Shown here: positions 21,419 through 32,971 of the stretch, in pieces | Layout of the letters: each line of letters opens with the position of its first letter | Position numbering within the stretch: position 1 is the first letter of the stretch | Source: Jaltomata sinuosa | Taxonomy: Eukaryota > Streptophyta > Magnoliopsida > Solanales > Solanaceae | Direction of reading: 5' to 3' | Assembly (NCBI GenBank): GCA_003996215.1 | Contig: QJPP01000283.1 | Location: 712,501 to 776,500 of the forward strand | Length of the DNA stretch: 64,000 nt | Notes under the pieces: model-generated | Database searches by the model: none | What the model was told of the DNA's origin: nothing | The model's input: the letters and a program-made list of their open reading frames with translations, nothing else | Translations under genes and position numbers: made by a program

Positions 21419-22818
21419 TGATAAGTTGGTATTCAACCTACTTATTTAGCTTATAATTTTATACATTTTCTAGTATAAAGTGGATAAATAGTGCAATTTG
21501 ACACGAATTTCTTCTATTTTATAGGTTTCTGTGTTTTAGAAGTGTTCTGGAAAGATTCGAGTGAAAACAAGTCAAATAGGAGCTAAAAGGAGATGTTGAT
21601 CACTGATATCAAAGTATTCATCACGACCACGAGAGTAAATCACGCGACCGCGATGCACTAGGAAATAAACAAGCTATCGCGACCGTGAGCTACAGGTCAC
21701 GCGACCACGATGCATAGGAAATTAAAGCCACGTGACTGTGAGAGTGAATCCACACAACCGCGTGGAAGGAAAAGATAAAGCCTCGCGATTGTGAAGCCTG
21801 ATCAAGCGACTGAGAAGAAAGCGTCATCAACTGTAGGACAGATTTGGAAATTCCCACTTTTGGAAACCCCAATTCACATAAAAATCTCCAAGCCATTTTG
21901 GAAGCTATCTTTGGATGGATCATTAGCTATTCTCACATCTTTTGGAAGCTTGGAGATCAAGTTCATCAACCAACACCATAGGAGTGAAGATTTGGATGCT
22001 TTGTATTTTAAAATCTTAAGTTCCATTCTTCAAACTCTTGTTCTTAATTGCTATTTTATTGGTGTAATTGTTGAATTGAGATTTGGGTTGTATTAGAGAT
22101 AATACTTGTTTGGATATTGAATTCATATATAGATTTTTCTCTTGTTTTATTATTTGGGTCTATTGAATCCTCCATGCTTGAATTTATAGTCAATGGTTGC
22201 AAACATTGACTTAGCTTTCTAAATTGGGTTGTTGCTTGAGAGAAAATTTCCCTAATTTGGGAAGATTCAATAGTGGGGATTTGGGGTTTCCACTCTAGAC
22301 CAAGGCTAGAGATAGTTTTGTTGCCGTAAACTCCCATCTAAGAAATGGGGTTAGAGATAACCCAACTCACCCAAGTTATTTGGTTGGTTTATTGCTTACT
22401 CATGGTGATTCGAGATAACACACGAGATATATGCTAGATTGGTCGAAAGATGGTTAGGCATACCTTCAACCAAGACTACCTAGGTGTTAATCGGGTGCAA
22501 GTGTTGTGAATTGAATTTCCATTCCCAAATTCTCCCTTATTATCCTTTCTTGGCGAAAGCAAGGTGAAAGCCATTGATCTCTTTATCTTTTATTTATTTT
22601 CTTTTATCTTTAGCTTTAGTCTAAAACCCCCCTTTCAGATATCTTTTCCCCCTTTTTTATTTGAACTTCAATAAGTTGCTTGGATTCTTTATTAGCTCAA
22701 TCGAGACTACATTGTTCCCTTGGGTACGATCCTGACACTCGTTGGGAATTATACATTTTGTTTTTCTCTGACGATCGCTGTGACCTCCTACTTGTAGAGC
22801 ACGGTTTGAGCGTTATCA
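21419..22818 (+). repeat. 5' LTR of element A
   Basis: 1400 bp from TGATAAGTTGG to GAGCGTTATCA. It is related to the array and B LTRs at both ends, but its centre (21600-21800) is filled with CGCGACCGCGATG-type words instead of the GTGCG-type words of B. Confidence 0.85.
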
Positions 22819-22822
22819 AAAA

Positions 22823-22840
22823 TGGAGCCGTTGCCAGGGA
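22823..22840 (+). other. Primer binding site of element A, tRNA-Asp type
   Basis: TGGAGCCGTTGCCAGGGA, four bases after the LTR. Athila elements use TGGCGCCGTTGCCGGGGA, complementary to tRNA-Asp; two positions differ. Confidence 0.82.
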
Positions 22841-22946
22841 ACAATTTAGCGTATTGAGTTAGTTTGGAATTTGAGTTTAATTACTCTAGTTCAATTTTGT
22901 GAATAATTGTTTTTCTTTTATTTAGTTTTAGTTTGTTGATGGCATT

Positions 22947-23790
22947 ATGGCTTATTTGAATGTTAAAAATGTTGATAGTTGCATCCCAATTTATATTCCC
23001 AACTATTGTGTTTATTGTGGAGGACCCCACCTTGGACGAAGGTGTAGAATTGGCCCTAGGAGAGGAAGGTATATCTCTCCAATGACGAGCGCAATTTCTA
23101 TTTGTATGGTGGTCGTGATAGATATTGGAGCGAATGCTCCAATGATGATCGTCCCCCTCGTCCCTCTTGTGCTAATAATGTTTCTAGTGGTGCTTGTGAC
23201 CTTAATAGAAACCATGACTTTGCAAGCAAATACGACATATGTGCCAAGCTCCAAACCATCTTGGCCTCGCTAGAAACCTAAGGGGAGAGTGTAAAATCCA
23301 TAATGCAATGCTTTGTGGACGCAAGAGCTAAAGAAGAGGAAAACACTAGGGAGGATCGTGAATTGAAGGTGGTGTTCCAACCAACTACCCCATTTGTGGG
23401 TTATGATGTCATAGTATCTCTAAGTGAGAATGTTATGAATGAGGCAAGCTTGAAGGTGGAGATGCCCAAATTCTACTTCAACCTTTATTCGACCTTAAGT
23501 TTGATTGAATGGATGACAGTCGAAGTAATCAAGCTTTGAAAGACCTTGGAAGGAAGGTGGATGAAGGTCTATCCGGTTTTGAGTTTTTCGTGGAAAGAAG
23601 GCAAATTGTCCTTCCTCACTTGAAGGCCAAAAGTGCGAAATGCGAAATCAAGAGAATAGCCTTCTCATGTTCAAACCTTCACCCAGGGATTGTCACTGGA
23701 AGCTCGACTCAAATTTGGGTCGAAGGTTCAAATCTTCCAAATGGAGATCCAAATGGTGAGGTATCTTGCATCGCACTACGATGTTAAATT
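22947..23790 (+). pseudogene. gag-like remnant with zinc knuckle (element A)
   Basis: The first ATG after the primer site opens a frame whose residues 21-35 contain CVYCGGPHLGRRC (C-X2-C-X3-H-X4-C), the knuckle seen in Athila-type Gag. The frame shifts near 23080; downstream pieces (23303-23539 and 23509-23787) continue a charged protein in other frames, with TAA stops. No capsid core (FPFSLMG type) precedes the knuckle, unlike B and the array units, so either the N-terminal part was deleted or this subfamily has a different first ORF. It is not functional. Confidence 0.6.
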
Positions 23791-25069
23791 GTGCTCTTGA
23801 TGGGAGGCAACCCATCATCTTTATGCTTTACATAACTTTTTGTTTCTTTTTGATGTTTTTTAGGTGCCCAAAGGAATGAGAAGAGGAACCAAGTGTTGAG
23901 AAGCACCAAAAACACTTCTGAAAAATGTACTTTTTGCACCTAGAAGAGTGTCCGTTGCACATGCCATCGCACAAGTAAACAGTGAACTGATTAAAAAGTC
24001 CAACATGTGCAAACGTGGTGTATTTCGCACCTCAAAAATTTCCCATCGCACTAGGTGTCGCACAAAAAAATAGCACGCTGAACAAAAATACAGAAAATCA
24101 TTGGATGCCAAAGCATCGCGATCGCGGAGCCTGAACCTCGTGATCACGATGAGTTAAAATTTATCTGACTCTTCGTGATCGTGTGAACAGGTCAGTATTG
24201 CATAGATTTGGGTGATCTTAATTCATCACAATCGTGTGGCAGAGCCTCGCGATCGCGAGGCACTGAATAGTTTCTAGGTTTTAAATAGTCACACAAACCG
24301 TTTCAAAAGCACAGACTGCTTTGAAACTTAGTTCTCTTTTCTCCTAAAGGCAAGAATAATCCATCCATCAACTTCAATTCCATAAGCATCTTTGAAACTC
24401 CTCAGGTATGGTCTCCATTTTCTCTTCTTCAATCTACCCTCATTGTGCTTGTAAGTTCTCTAAAATCCCAAGTGGGTGTTGATCCTTTGCTTTCTTCATA
24501 ATGCGCAAAGTAGGTATGTGGTATGAAATTATGAGTGAAATCTAATTGGGGGTTAGTAATATGTTGGTTTACTGATTTTTGGGATAAAAAGTGACGCCCA
24601 TGTATTGAAAAAATGGTGTGCAAAAGGGTTTAAAGCACCTGTTCGATGAAAAGACTAAATGAAATTTTCTAGGCAAGAAGATGACCATCGCGATCGCGAT
24701 GCCCAATACAACGATTGCGATGACCAACTTCACTAAGCATCGCGATCGCAATGTCACATTCCGCGATCATGATGACTTAAAATTTTGAAAAAATAAATTG
24801 GTCTTCGCGATCGTGATGCAACATCCCGTGATCGCGATGACCAGTTTTAACAGTCCCCAAATTAGCAACTCTTCCTAACTCTATCCGAGATTGTTTTAGC
24901 TTATTTCTTTGGCCTTATCATGTCCCAATACATTGCTTTACATGTCTATATCATTGTTTGACAACTTTGTTCCTTGGTCGAACACGAAGATGCCAACCAA
25001 GTGGCTGACGAAGAGTAGCTTGACCAAGGAACCTTTGTCTCCCTCAAGTGCTCCCAATTATCTGACCGT
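23791..25069 (+). other. Motif-rich spacer, leader and intron-like region of element A
   Basis: No protein is recognised. 23930-24070 has GTGCG/CGCAC words, 24110-24260 and 24685-24840 have CGCGATCGCGATG words. Between them lie TTTAAATAG (about 24285), a pyrimidine-rich leader and the donor-like CTCAGGTATGG (near 24405) and GTAAGTTC (near 24452). The layout mirrors the promoter-leader-intron module of B and the array. Confidence 0.5.
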
Positions 25070-25072
25070 CTT

Positions 25073-25240
25073 TTGAAAAATCCAATCACGAGGGAGCGAG
25101 GTATCATGTTGGATGGACTAGAGGAGAAATGGGATGACTTCCATGGAAAGTTGGTTACTAGTGGGTGGTTGTGCTTCCCCACCGAGCCTATCAAGGAAAA
25201 ATTTGCTGTGGTCCATGAATTTTATGCTAATGCGGCCGAG
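25073..25240 (+). pseudogene. ORF2 (putative plant transposon protein) remnant in element A
   Basis: The frame contains RGIMLDGLEEKWDDFHGK, SGWLCFP and HEFYANAAE. The end resembles the start of the putative-plant-transposon-protein domain (compare REFYAN-type motifs and FVAYH in B). At 25240 the sequence switches abruptly into the last 82 bases of the LTR, so the rest of the gene is deleted. Confidence 0.6.
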
Positions 25241-25322
25241 ACTCGTTGGGAATTATAAATTTTGTTTTTCTCTGACGATCGTCGTGACCTCCTACTTGGA
25301 GAGCACGATTTGAGCGTTATCA
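25241..25322 (+). repeat. 3' LTR remnant of element A (82 bp)
   Basis: Matches 22737-22818 (end of the 5' LTR) from ACTCGTTGGG to GTTATCA with a few changes. It is followed by the GGAGG duplication, so the outer end is original and the loss is internal. Confidence 0.85.
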
Positions 25323-25327
25323 GGAGG

Positions 25328-25878
25328 TCACACTATCTCTAGCTTAGACCCTTAAATGGGTGATTTTGTTGATATGAGCTATTTCTAGCCTGAAATCTGA
25401 ATGGAGTCCCAAGTTCCCACTAGTAATTTCACATCCGAAACTATGAAATTCTTTTTCAAGCAACAACATAGTCAATTAATGAAAATTAATGTTTGCAACC
25501 ACCAATTTTAGGATTAAAACTTGGTGAAACTACTATACCCATGTCAAATAAGCAATTATAAGTAAGAATTAACAACACCCACACCCATTTGTCAAGCACC
25601 CATTATAAATACATCCCTAGACAATTGAAATTAGATACTCATAATAAAGGAAAGAGATATACCAAATGGGTAAGTCAAATTCCTCTTCATTCAAGTGTAA
25701 TTTCAAGTTCTAAGTTCAGTTTTTGTACACAAATGGTTAACCAAGATTTGAAAGAGAGAATGGATTGAAACCCTCTTCTTCTTGGAGAGGAAAACTTCTT
25801 CCCAAAGCTAAAACTACTTGCAAATATCAAGAGCTGAAGGATCTCTTTAAAATTGTGCCTAATTTGGCATTTTATACT
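25328..25878 (-). repeat. Array LTR1, fragment b
   Basis: Continues fragment a after element A and matches 42461-43015 of LTR2. Its end holds the LTR TATA box (TTTTATA, 25870-25876) and the ATACT target of element B. Confidence 0.87.
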
Positions 25879-25984
25879 TGATAAGTCGTTAATCTACCAA
25901 CTTATTGAGCCTATATCCATGAATTATTGCTATTTTTTGAATCGATTTATAGGTTTTTATGGCCTTTATTGATGTCTATGCAGG

Positions 25985-27309
25985 TGGATAACGCCCAAAC
26001 TACACCTCTAATTAAAGAAGCGTAAGCGATCGTAGTCAAATATAGAACCCAACAAAGGTTGGGGTCGAATCCCACAGAGAATATGGTGAGAATTAAGTCT
26101 TTAGTGAAGTATTTGACTAATGGTCAATAGTTTTCGGTAAATAAAGGGGGGGGGTTTGGGTGAACAAATTGTAAACAAAACAAACACTTAACATATGAAT
26201 GATAATCAATAGGAGAGAGAGAACTAGGGAAGTGTTTACCATGGCGTTAGTAACAAAGTCGATTCTAGGCTTAACGGGGTTCTTTCTATATGCGTGTCAC
26301 GATGTGATTGAATTAATTGTATCGTCTAAAAGTTTCTCAACCAAATGGACAAATTTCTTTTCAATTCTCTCGAACTTGAAAAGGTGTGCTTTGAGATTTC
26401 AATCCTAAACATCAAGTAGATTAATCTAGTTACAACATTAATCATAAGACGAGAGTTGGTAGTCTCGAATCCTCGTCGTTAATCAAGTTTCCCGGTTTTA
26501 ATCTCTTTACTCAAGCAAATTAAACCTAGGCATGTTCTAATGTTTGCAACCACTAGAAAACGTTACATAACGAATGATTAACAACGTGACAACATACATA
26601 TTTAACCCGTCGCTACCCAGAATCTATATTGCTACTTTTGCCATGGCTCCCACAACCCTAGTTGCGGGAGGTTTAGTTAATCATGCTATAAAGAAAAGAG
26701 AAGAGAATTGTATTCATAATAAAGAGAAGGGATTCTTACAATATAATGAAAACCAATCTTCAATTATTCCAAGACAATAAAAACCAAGATCCCAAGAACG
26801 ATTCAAGAACACGAATTTAAGAAGTATAAAACGTGTTTCTTGATCTCCAAGTCGACTAAAATCTCTCCTAAAACTATTGGGAGAACTATTGTAAAAAGCT
26901 TAACTAATGCATAAATAAAATAAACCTAACATAGGGTATTTATAGGAGTCTAGGAAACAAATCCCAAAAATGTCAGGATTCCGCGTAGCAGACTGCCCAG
27001 GTGTGACGGCCAGGCTAACGGACAGTCACTGGCTTGACGGACCGTTGCCTGGACCGTCACCCTTAGGCAGTGGTGCTGCCTTGGTGTGACGGTTTGGGTG
27101 ACAGACCGTCACACCCTTGACGGACCGTCACCTTAACCGTCACTCTTATCCAGAATGCTCTTTTTCCCGTATATCCTTCCGTTTCCATGTTTGTCTCCAT
27201 TTCCTGAAAATACAACATAAAAACATCAAAAACGACAATGGTTGCTTGAAAACGTACGATTGTTCTTAGTTTAAAGGAGTCGAAAGTGCCGTAAATTGGC
27301 GGCACATCA
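25985..27309 (-). mobile_element. Solo LTR of a second Athila-type family inside B's 5' LTR
   Basis: 1325 bp, in sense TGATGTGCCGCCAATTTACG to GGCGTTATCCA. The flanks repeat CAGG, or CAGGT if the end is shifted by one base (25981-25985 and 27310-27314); the intact 3' LTR of B has this word once. No internal region is present, so it is a solo LTR left by recombination. It carries a GACGGACCGTCAC-type array at 26985-27160. Confidence 0.85.
26985..27160. repeat. GACGGACCGTCAC word array in the solo LTR
   Basis: At least ten occurrences of GTGACGG, CCGTCAC or GACGGACCGTC-like words in about 175 bases, many as inverted pairs able to form hairpins. Confidence 0.7.
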
Positions 27310-28721
27310 CAGGTACTTTGGTTAGAAGATGAAAAATAAGGATATGGACCCAAAAAGGAGCTAAAAAGGAACCAAGTGTGAAGCATTGGAAACAGCTAGA
27401 GAATCTGTTATGAGGTGTGGTGGATGTGTGACACGCACAAGTTGAGGGGCAGTTCATACCTCCTTCTCATGATGTTGCAAATACGACTAAAGATTCTGCT
27501 AAGGAGTGCGGTCGACATGCGACGTGCACATCTTGTGGTGCAAAACACACCACCTTCGCACAAAGCCTTCCTATGCGGCTGAAGTAGCTGGTCTAAAATG
27601 AAGCGAGGTGCAACGCACACACTGTGATGTGCGAACCGCACGTCGTATCGCACACCACTCGAAGGGAAATTTTGTCCTAAATTTATATGACGATTTAGGA
27701 GCATTTAAAAGGCAATTTTAGGCCTATTTTGTATATAGATTTCAGAGTAGAGATTTTGAGAGAGAACTTGGAGATATATTTGGTTTGTAAACACTTTTCT
27801 CCATCTCAATTGAGAGAGGGTTTTTAATCTAATCCTTTGGTTAATAAATTGTGTGCTAATTTGACTCTAGAACTTGAGAATCAACTACAATGGATGGGAA
27901 TTTGATTTACCCAGCTGATATATCTTCTCCCCCTTCTATAAGTGGCTAATTTCTCTTTTCGACGGGTGTATTGATGATGGGTCTGTAGCTAATGGGTGTG
28001 GGTGTTTATAAATCACTGTTATAATTGTTTATCTTATGTGGGTCTAGTAATTTCACCATGTTTTAATCTAATAATTTGTGGTTGCAAACATGAATTGACC
28101 TTACTTGCCTACATAGTTGCTCGAGAGAGAATTTTATAGTTGTGGATGTGAAATTGCTAGTGGTTACTTAGGAACCCACTTAGATTGGAGGCTAGACATA
28201 GATCCAACCGTGGAATCTCCCGTTTAAGGGTCCGAGCTAGAAATAGGACGACCTCCCCAAGCAAATGTTGGTTTGTTATTTAGCACACCGAATGATGTTC
28301 TAACCGAAATCATCGGATATGTAGATGTTGATCAAGAGATAGCATTTCACACTTGTGACCAATCCTACCCATGTTACTAGGTGAGAATTTGAGTGAATTA
28401 GTGATCACCCTATACTATAGGAAATGCCCCATCTGAAATGCACCCCTAGTCATCTAGTTCTATTTGGTACACCCATCTCAATTTTATAGCTTTTACTTGA
28501 ATTGAGTTAGTAGTGGCAACTTTCCCAATTCCCCCATTTTATTGCTTTCGTTTTGCTGAACAACTATTCTCATTTTGAAATCGCTTCACAAAATCTCTAA
28601 TGAGCTAAAGTAGGTCCCTTGGGTTCGACCCCGACATCCGTTGGGTTATAAATTTTATTTTGACTACGCGATCGTCGTGGTCTCCTTAATTGGAGAGCAC
28701 GATTTGAGCGTTCATAAAAAA

Positions 28722-28739
28722 TGGCGCCGTTGCTGGGGA
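28722..28739 (+). other. Primer binding site of element B, tRNA-Asp type
   Basis: TGGCGCCGTTGCTGGGGA, one mismatch from the Athila site, five bases after the LTR end. Confidence 0.88.
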
Positions 28740-28843
28740 CTTGAGTATGAGCTAGTTTTTGATTATTGTTTGGAAGTCAACTTGAGAGTGTTTATTTTCT
28801 TGTACTTTTTGTTGTTTTTGAGTGTTGATTGAGAAGGTTGGCT

Positions 28844-29827
28844 ATGGAAGAAGCCGAGGACAATGAGGACCTTGGCAGCTTTTACAACACCAATGCTGTT
28901 GAGCCAATGATGCATGGAGGTGTAGGTGCAATCTTCCTACCCCCCACGGTGGGAAATGTTGTATTCCACGTGAAGTTAAGTGATGAGATCACTAACTTCA
29001 AGCAACTCCCCGATGAGCCCTTACATGAGGTTTGGCTACGATTCAAGAAGAAGCTTCTCTTATGTTCAAACCATGAATTATCAAACAATATGTTATAACA
29101 AAGCTTCTATTGTTCATTGAACTCTACAAACAAATCGGTGGCTGATAATCTTGGAGGTGGTACCTTTATGGACTTGGAGTTTCACATAGCCTCGACCTTG
29201 TTGGAGAGAATGATTAAAACTAATCAAGCTTGGCATACAAGAGAAGCGGATATGCCAACATCGGGAATGCCCTCAACAATCTTGACAAATGAAGCAAGGA
29301 GAAAAGATGAGGAGCAAGATGAAGCTTTGGCTAAAATGATGACACAAATTGACTTGATGGCCAAGCATGTGATGGGAGCTGGTGTTAAGAAAGTGAATGC
29401 AGTGAGTACACTAAAGATTGAGGTGAATAATGTTGAGCCTATGACTGAGGTTGATGGTAAACTATTCTATGTGTCGGAGGGTTCTTGCCCAGGGTATTAT
29501 TGCCCACGGGAAGAGAATCAATGTTGGATTAGAGACAAAGTGAGGGAGGGCAATTGGCGTGAACGAGATAAGGATGGTGATCATTTCAATCACCGGAGCT
29601 TGAATCCTTATATTCCCCCAAACAAATCTGACTCTCTATACCAATCGAGCACAAGTAATCCCGGACAATCCAAGTTAGAGGACATGTTGACCTTAGTGCT
29701 TAAGAAGGTGGACACTACAAACTCGAGAGTGAGTGAGATAAAAAGTGAGGTCTCTACACTTCACCAAATGGTGAGCTCCCATAGTGCTTCTATCAAGCAC
29801 CTTGAGGCCCAAATGACCTACCTATAA
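28844..29827 (+). pseudogene. gag: gag of element B, internally deleted, one stop
   Basis: Start ATG 28844 (MEEAEDNEDLGS), 105 bases after the primer site. The N-terminus GAIFLPPTVGN joins directly to LSDEITNFKQLPDEPLHEVW, so about 95 codons of the capsid present in the array copies (the FPFSLMG and HEDANRY part) are missing. A TAA at 29096-29098 replaces a Leu codon; the frame then continues to 29827 through NKSVADNLGGGTFMDLEF, LAKMMTQIDLMAKHVMG and a C-terminal coiled-coil-like part ending SIKHLEAQMTYL. It belongs to the Retrotrans_gag type of Athila elements. No zinc knuckle was found. Not functional as it stands. Confidence 0.85.
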
Positions 29828-30379
29828 AGCCAAATGAACCCATGGATGAAGGGAATGCTGCCTAGCGACACCGTCAACAACCCCAAAAATGAATGAGGAT
29901 TAAGGTAACATCGTCGTGCTGCAATGTTAAATCAAGCGCTTCCTGGGAGCAACCCATGTTTTCTCTCTTTATTTTTGGTTATTGTTTGTTGTTTTTGATA
30001 TTTTGTAGGGAGTGCATGGAATGGAAAACTCAAGAAGGGAATCAAGGCACAAAGGTGCCATGTGGTGGACTGTGCAGACCACACAAGCAATTGTCCGTGT
30101 CGCACAACCAATCGCACATCAAAACAGGAAGCCTGGAGGAATTATGAAAGTATTGAGGTGATGTGCACTGGGTTGTGCAGACCGCACAAGCCCAAGTGCG
30201 TGTCACACCTCAGTCGCATGTGGAAAAATATATCTGGGCAAACCCAGGAGAGAAAAAAGGGGCATGTGATATGCCATGCGTTCCGCACCTCGCTTGGTGT
30301 GAATCGCATATCGCGGTGCACAAGAGGTAAATATGGATTTTTAATTGACCTAACCCATTGACCAACCTTACCCGGAGAT
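29828..30379 (+). other. Spacer after gag with GTGCG/CGCAC word array (element B)
   Basis: Non-coding. 30040-30330 repeats words such as GTGCAGACCGCACAAG, GTGTCGCACAAC and GTGTGAATCGCATATCGCGG. The same kind of array stands at the matching place in all three array units. Confidence 0.7.
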
Positions 30380-31498
30380 AACCCGACCAACCTTTCTTCT
30401 TCTTTTTCTTTTTAAACTGCCTCTCTTTCTTATTCATTGCACTATCTTCCTCCACACCTCTACAAATCCTCCAACAAAATTCTCTCCAAACCCGTCAAAC
30501 TCCCATAAAATTTTCTTCTCTTCTCACCCAATCTTCTCTACCACTTTTCCATGTCACCGCCGTTATTCTCTTAGATATTTTGTGGGTCACCATTGTTGGA
30601 ACTCAAAAGCTTTAATTTCCATTCCTTCCTTCATAATATTTACTTGTGGTAAATTCCCCGACGTTAAATATTTATTTTTATGATTGTTGGGAACTCATAA
30701 TGTGAAGCATGCTTAGTAAATTAGCCATGTTTATATTGGGCGAGATCCAAAAATTTTGGGTCCCCAATTTTGAATTGTAATGATGAATTCTTTTGATGTC
30801 AACTTGGTAGATTGTTAATCTTAACTATGCATGTTGATTTATAGCAATGCTTAGCCTTAAAATCTATGTTGGGGTGAAGTCTGAGTAACCCACTTGTGAC
30901 TAGTGCTTGATTTGGCCCGATGATAGATTGGGTGACTTCCATCTTAAGGGAAGTTGTTGAGTCCTTTCTTGTTGGGTTTGTGTTAATGGAAATCCGGGGA
31001 AGTCTGAGTACCCGGAAGTTATAGTCATGAATCCCATTACCCCCGTGGTTGTTATAAATTGGTTGTGTGTGGTGCTAATAGTCGAATCACATCTTAATCT
31101 ATGGATCATATGCGTAACTTACAAGAACACAAGGAATGAAAAGTTCCAATTATGCCTTTGTGCGTTTCGCATACGATACATAGATCTTGATGTGTGGGTT
31201 GCACAAGGCATCACACTAAAGTGAAAAAAGAAGTGCAGATCACTGATTTGAGGGGCAAAGCTTGGTGCGTACGCACTTCTGATGGTGGAGATTGAATCAG
31301 CATCGCACCTCAAGGTAGAAAAATCCCTGATGATTATGTTGCCTGGTGCGATAGCACATACAACACGCACTCTTCCAAGTGCATTTCACACGTGGTCCGC
31401 ACAAGACAATAGTTACCTACGTTGTTTATCTAAACCACTGCATTCCACCCTTCGTAGATTTTGTTTTGTTTTTGGCTCACAATCTTTGGTTGCAAACT
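30380..31498 (+). promoter_or_regulatory. Leader and intron-like region before ORF2 (element B)
   Basis: 30380-30648 is a pyrimidine-rich leader-like stretch. It is followed by TTGTGGTAAATTCC (donor GT at 30649-30650; the array units read GTAAGT here). About 850 bases of AT-rich text with a second GTGCG/CGCAC array (31150-31410) follow, then ATG 31499 of ORF2. In the array units an AG sits just before the ATG; here the matching bases read GGTTGCAAACTATG, so the acceptor is weakened. Confidence 0.5.
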
Positions 31499-32971
31499 AT
31501 GTCTTCTAGTAGGAGAAACTCTGGAAACCAAGCAAGGCAAAGATCAGTCACAGATGAATCAAGGCTCTGCTTCGGAATTGAGAGTATGAAATCTCTCTAC
31601 AAATGGGACAAAGATAAAGGATTCAATGTGGAGTAGAGCTTTAATCTAGGGGAGGTTGGTGATGAGTTACCAAATATGCACCATGAGTTTGCTAATAGAG
31701 GGTGGCAGCCATTTCAAGATGTAATCGGAGGATATTATGAAGAAATAGTCCGCAAATTCTTTGTGGCTTACCATATAGGATTCTAAAGGCTATAAAGGCC
31801 CCAAATACAAGTTCCCCAATCTTGATGTTGTCCATATCAGAGGCAAGAAAGTATTCGTCACCCCCGCTGCAATCAATGTTATATATTGGGACCACCCAAT
31901 TAACCCTACACCAACCCTAATGGCTAGAATGACTACTGAGTTCAAGCCATATCAAGAGACGGCTCACACCATTGCTCTAGGCACCCCTGGGTGGTCCACC
32001 ATGGGAGGTGACATAATGAGGAGATCATTGGTATTTGAGGCGCGACTTTGGTATGATCTAGTGCGCAACCATATTCTCCCCTCTCAGAATGATCACTCAA
32101 GAGGGTGCCATTCTTATCAAGTCTATCATGATGGGGAGCATATTAACTTTAGTGAGGTGTCTGCAATGGTAATATGGAGGAAAGCTCATCATGGAAATGA
32201 CTCTTTTCCTTTCCCGGTTCTGATCACCAAATTGTGTTCTAAAGCGGATGTTACTACTCTACCTTGCGAAAAGTTCACTCATGCCATTGGGCTATAGATC
32301 TTGATAATAAAACAAACAGGGATGCCCCTAGATTCAAGAAACAAAGAACAGAGCAGCTAAGTGAGATTGACAGTGATGAACCTGGTGCTAGAGCACGCAT
32401 TTCGTCCACCTCTCAGGACACTTCAGAGACACACCCACATGATCCTGCACCCTCCATGACAAAGAGTGGTCTTCAAGATATGGTCGATCGAACTCATAGT
32501 GATGAGAAGCAACTGGCAGACTTAGCAACAAAACTACCAGAAATGATCAACAGGGCGGTCAAAAGTGTAGTAAAGGGGGTGGTTGATAGTCTGAATATGT
32601 TGTGTAAGCGGGTTGATGTTATGGAGGGGGCAATCTCAAAGCTCCAAAAGGACATTGACACATCCAAAGATAAATATCCGGTAGAGAAAGTTGATTTGAC
32701 CACATTACCTCTACCTAGGAGGATTCCTGGGCCATTGGATGAGTTGTTTGCTTCATATGCATTCGAGGAGCTGCCAGGTCATGCTGAGCAAGAGCTGGAT
32801 GATGATGAGAACCCCAAGTTATTGCTTCATGACTCTACAATTTTGGCAACCTCGCTAATGGGTGGTGCTAGCCCAAGTGGGAAGAATGTTGAAGAAGAAG
32901 CTACCGATGATGATGGTGATGATGAGGACTATATCCTCCTGGGAGTTCCACTCTTTCCCATTGCACTATGA
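31499..32971 (+). pseudogene. ORF2, putative plant transposon protein, broken (element B)
   Basis: Start ATG 31499 (MSSSRRNSGNQARQ). Middle: NRGWQPFQDVIGGYYEEIV, FVAYHIGF, VHIRGKKVFVTPAAINVIYW, TPGWSTMGGDIMRRSLVFEA and PVLITKLCSKADV, matching the plant-specific putative-plant-transposon-protein domain found in Athila-related elements. C-terminus: coiled-coil-like (KLPEMINRAVKSVVKGVVD) then an acidic tail EEEATDDDGDDEDY. Breaks: TAG at 31634-31636, frameshifts near 31785 and 32290. About 490 codons when followed across the breaks. The function of this family is not known; it takes the position of the env-like ORF in Athila, but I see no signal peptide or membrane segment. Confidence 0.82.

Larger units (their letters stand above)
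21419..25322 (+). mobile_element. Element A: Athila-like deletion derivative inserted in LTR1
   Basis: It begins TGATAAGTTGG and ends GCGTTATCA, flanked by the perfect 5 bp duplication GGAGG (21414-21418 and 25323-25327). It has a 1400 bp 5' LTR, a tRNA-Asp-type primer site, a gag-like remnant, a motif-rich spacer and a piece of ORF2. The 3' LTR is reduced to its last 82 bases, so a deletion removed most of ORF2, the 3' UTR and most of the 3' LTR. Confidence 0.87.
25879..28716 (+). repeat. 5' LTR of element B (interrupted by a solo LTR)
   Basis: Pairs with 34585-36100. Removing 25985-27309 and one 4 bp duplication leaves about 1509 bp, against 1516 bp in the 3' copy. It ends GAGCGTTCATA. The TATA position reads TTTAAAAG (27704-27711), where the 3' copy has TATAAAAG. 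Confidence 0.88.

Noticed and set aside
23012..23254. Minus-strand 80-codon frame in element A
   Set aside because: Shadow of the plus-strand gag-like remnant that has the knuckle.
30380..30660. Host gene exon captured by B
   Set aside because: Pyrimidine-rich text could be a captured 5' leader but no coding exon of a host protein is recognisable; kept only as a hypothesis in the findings.
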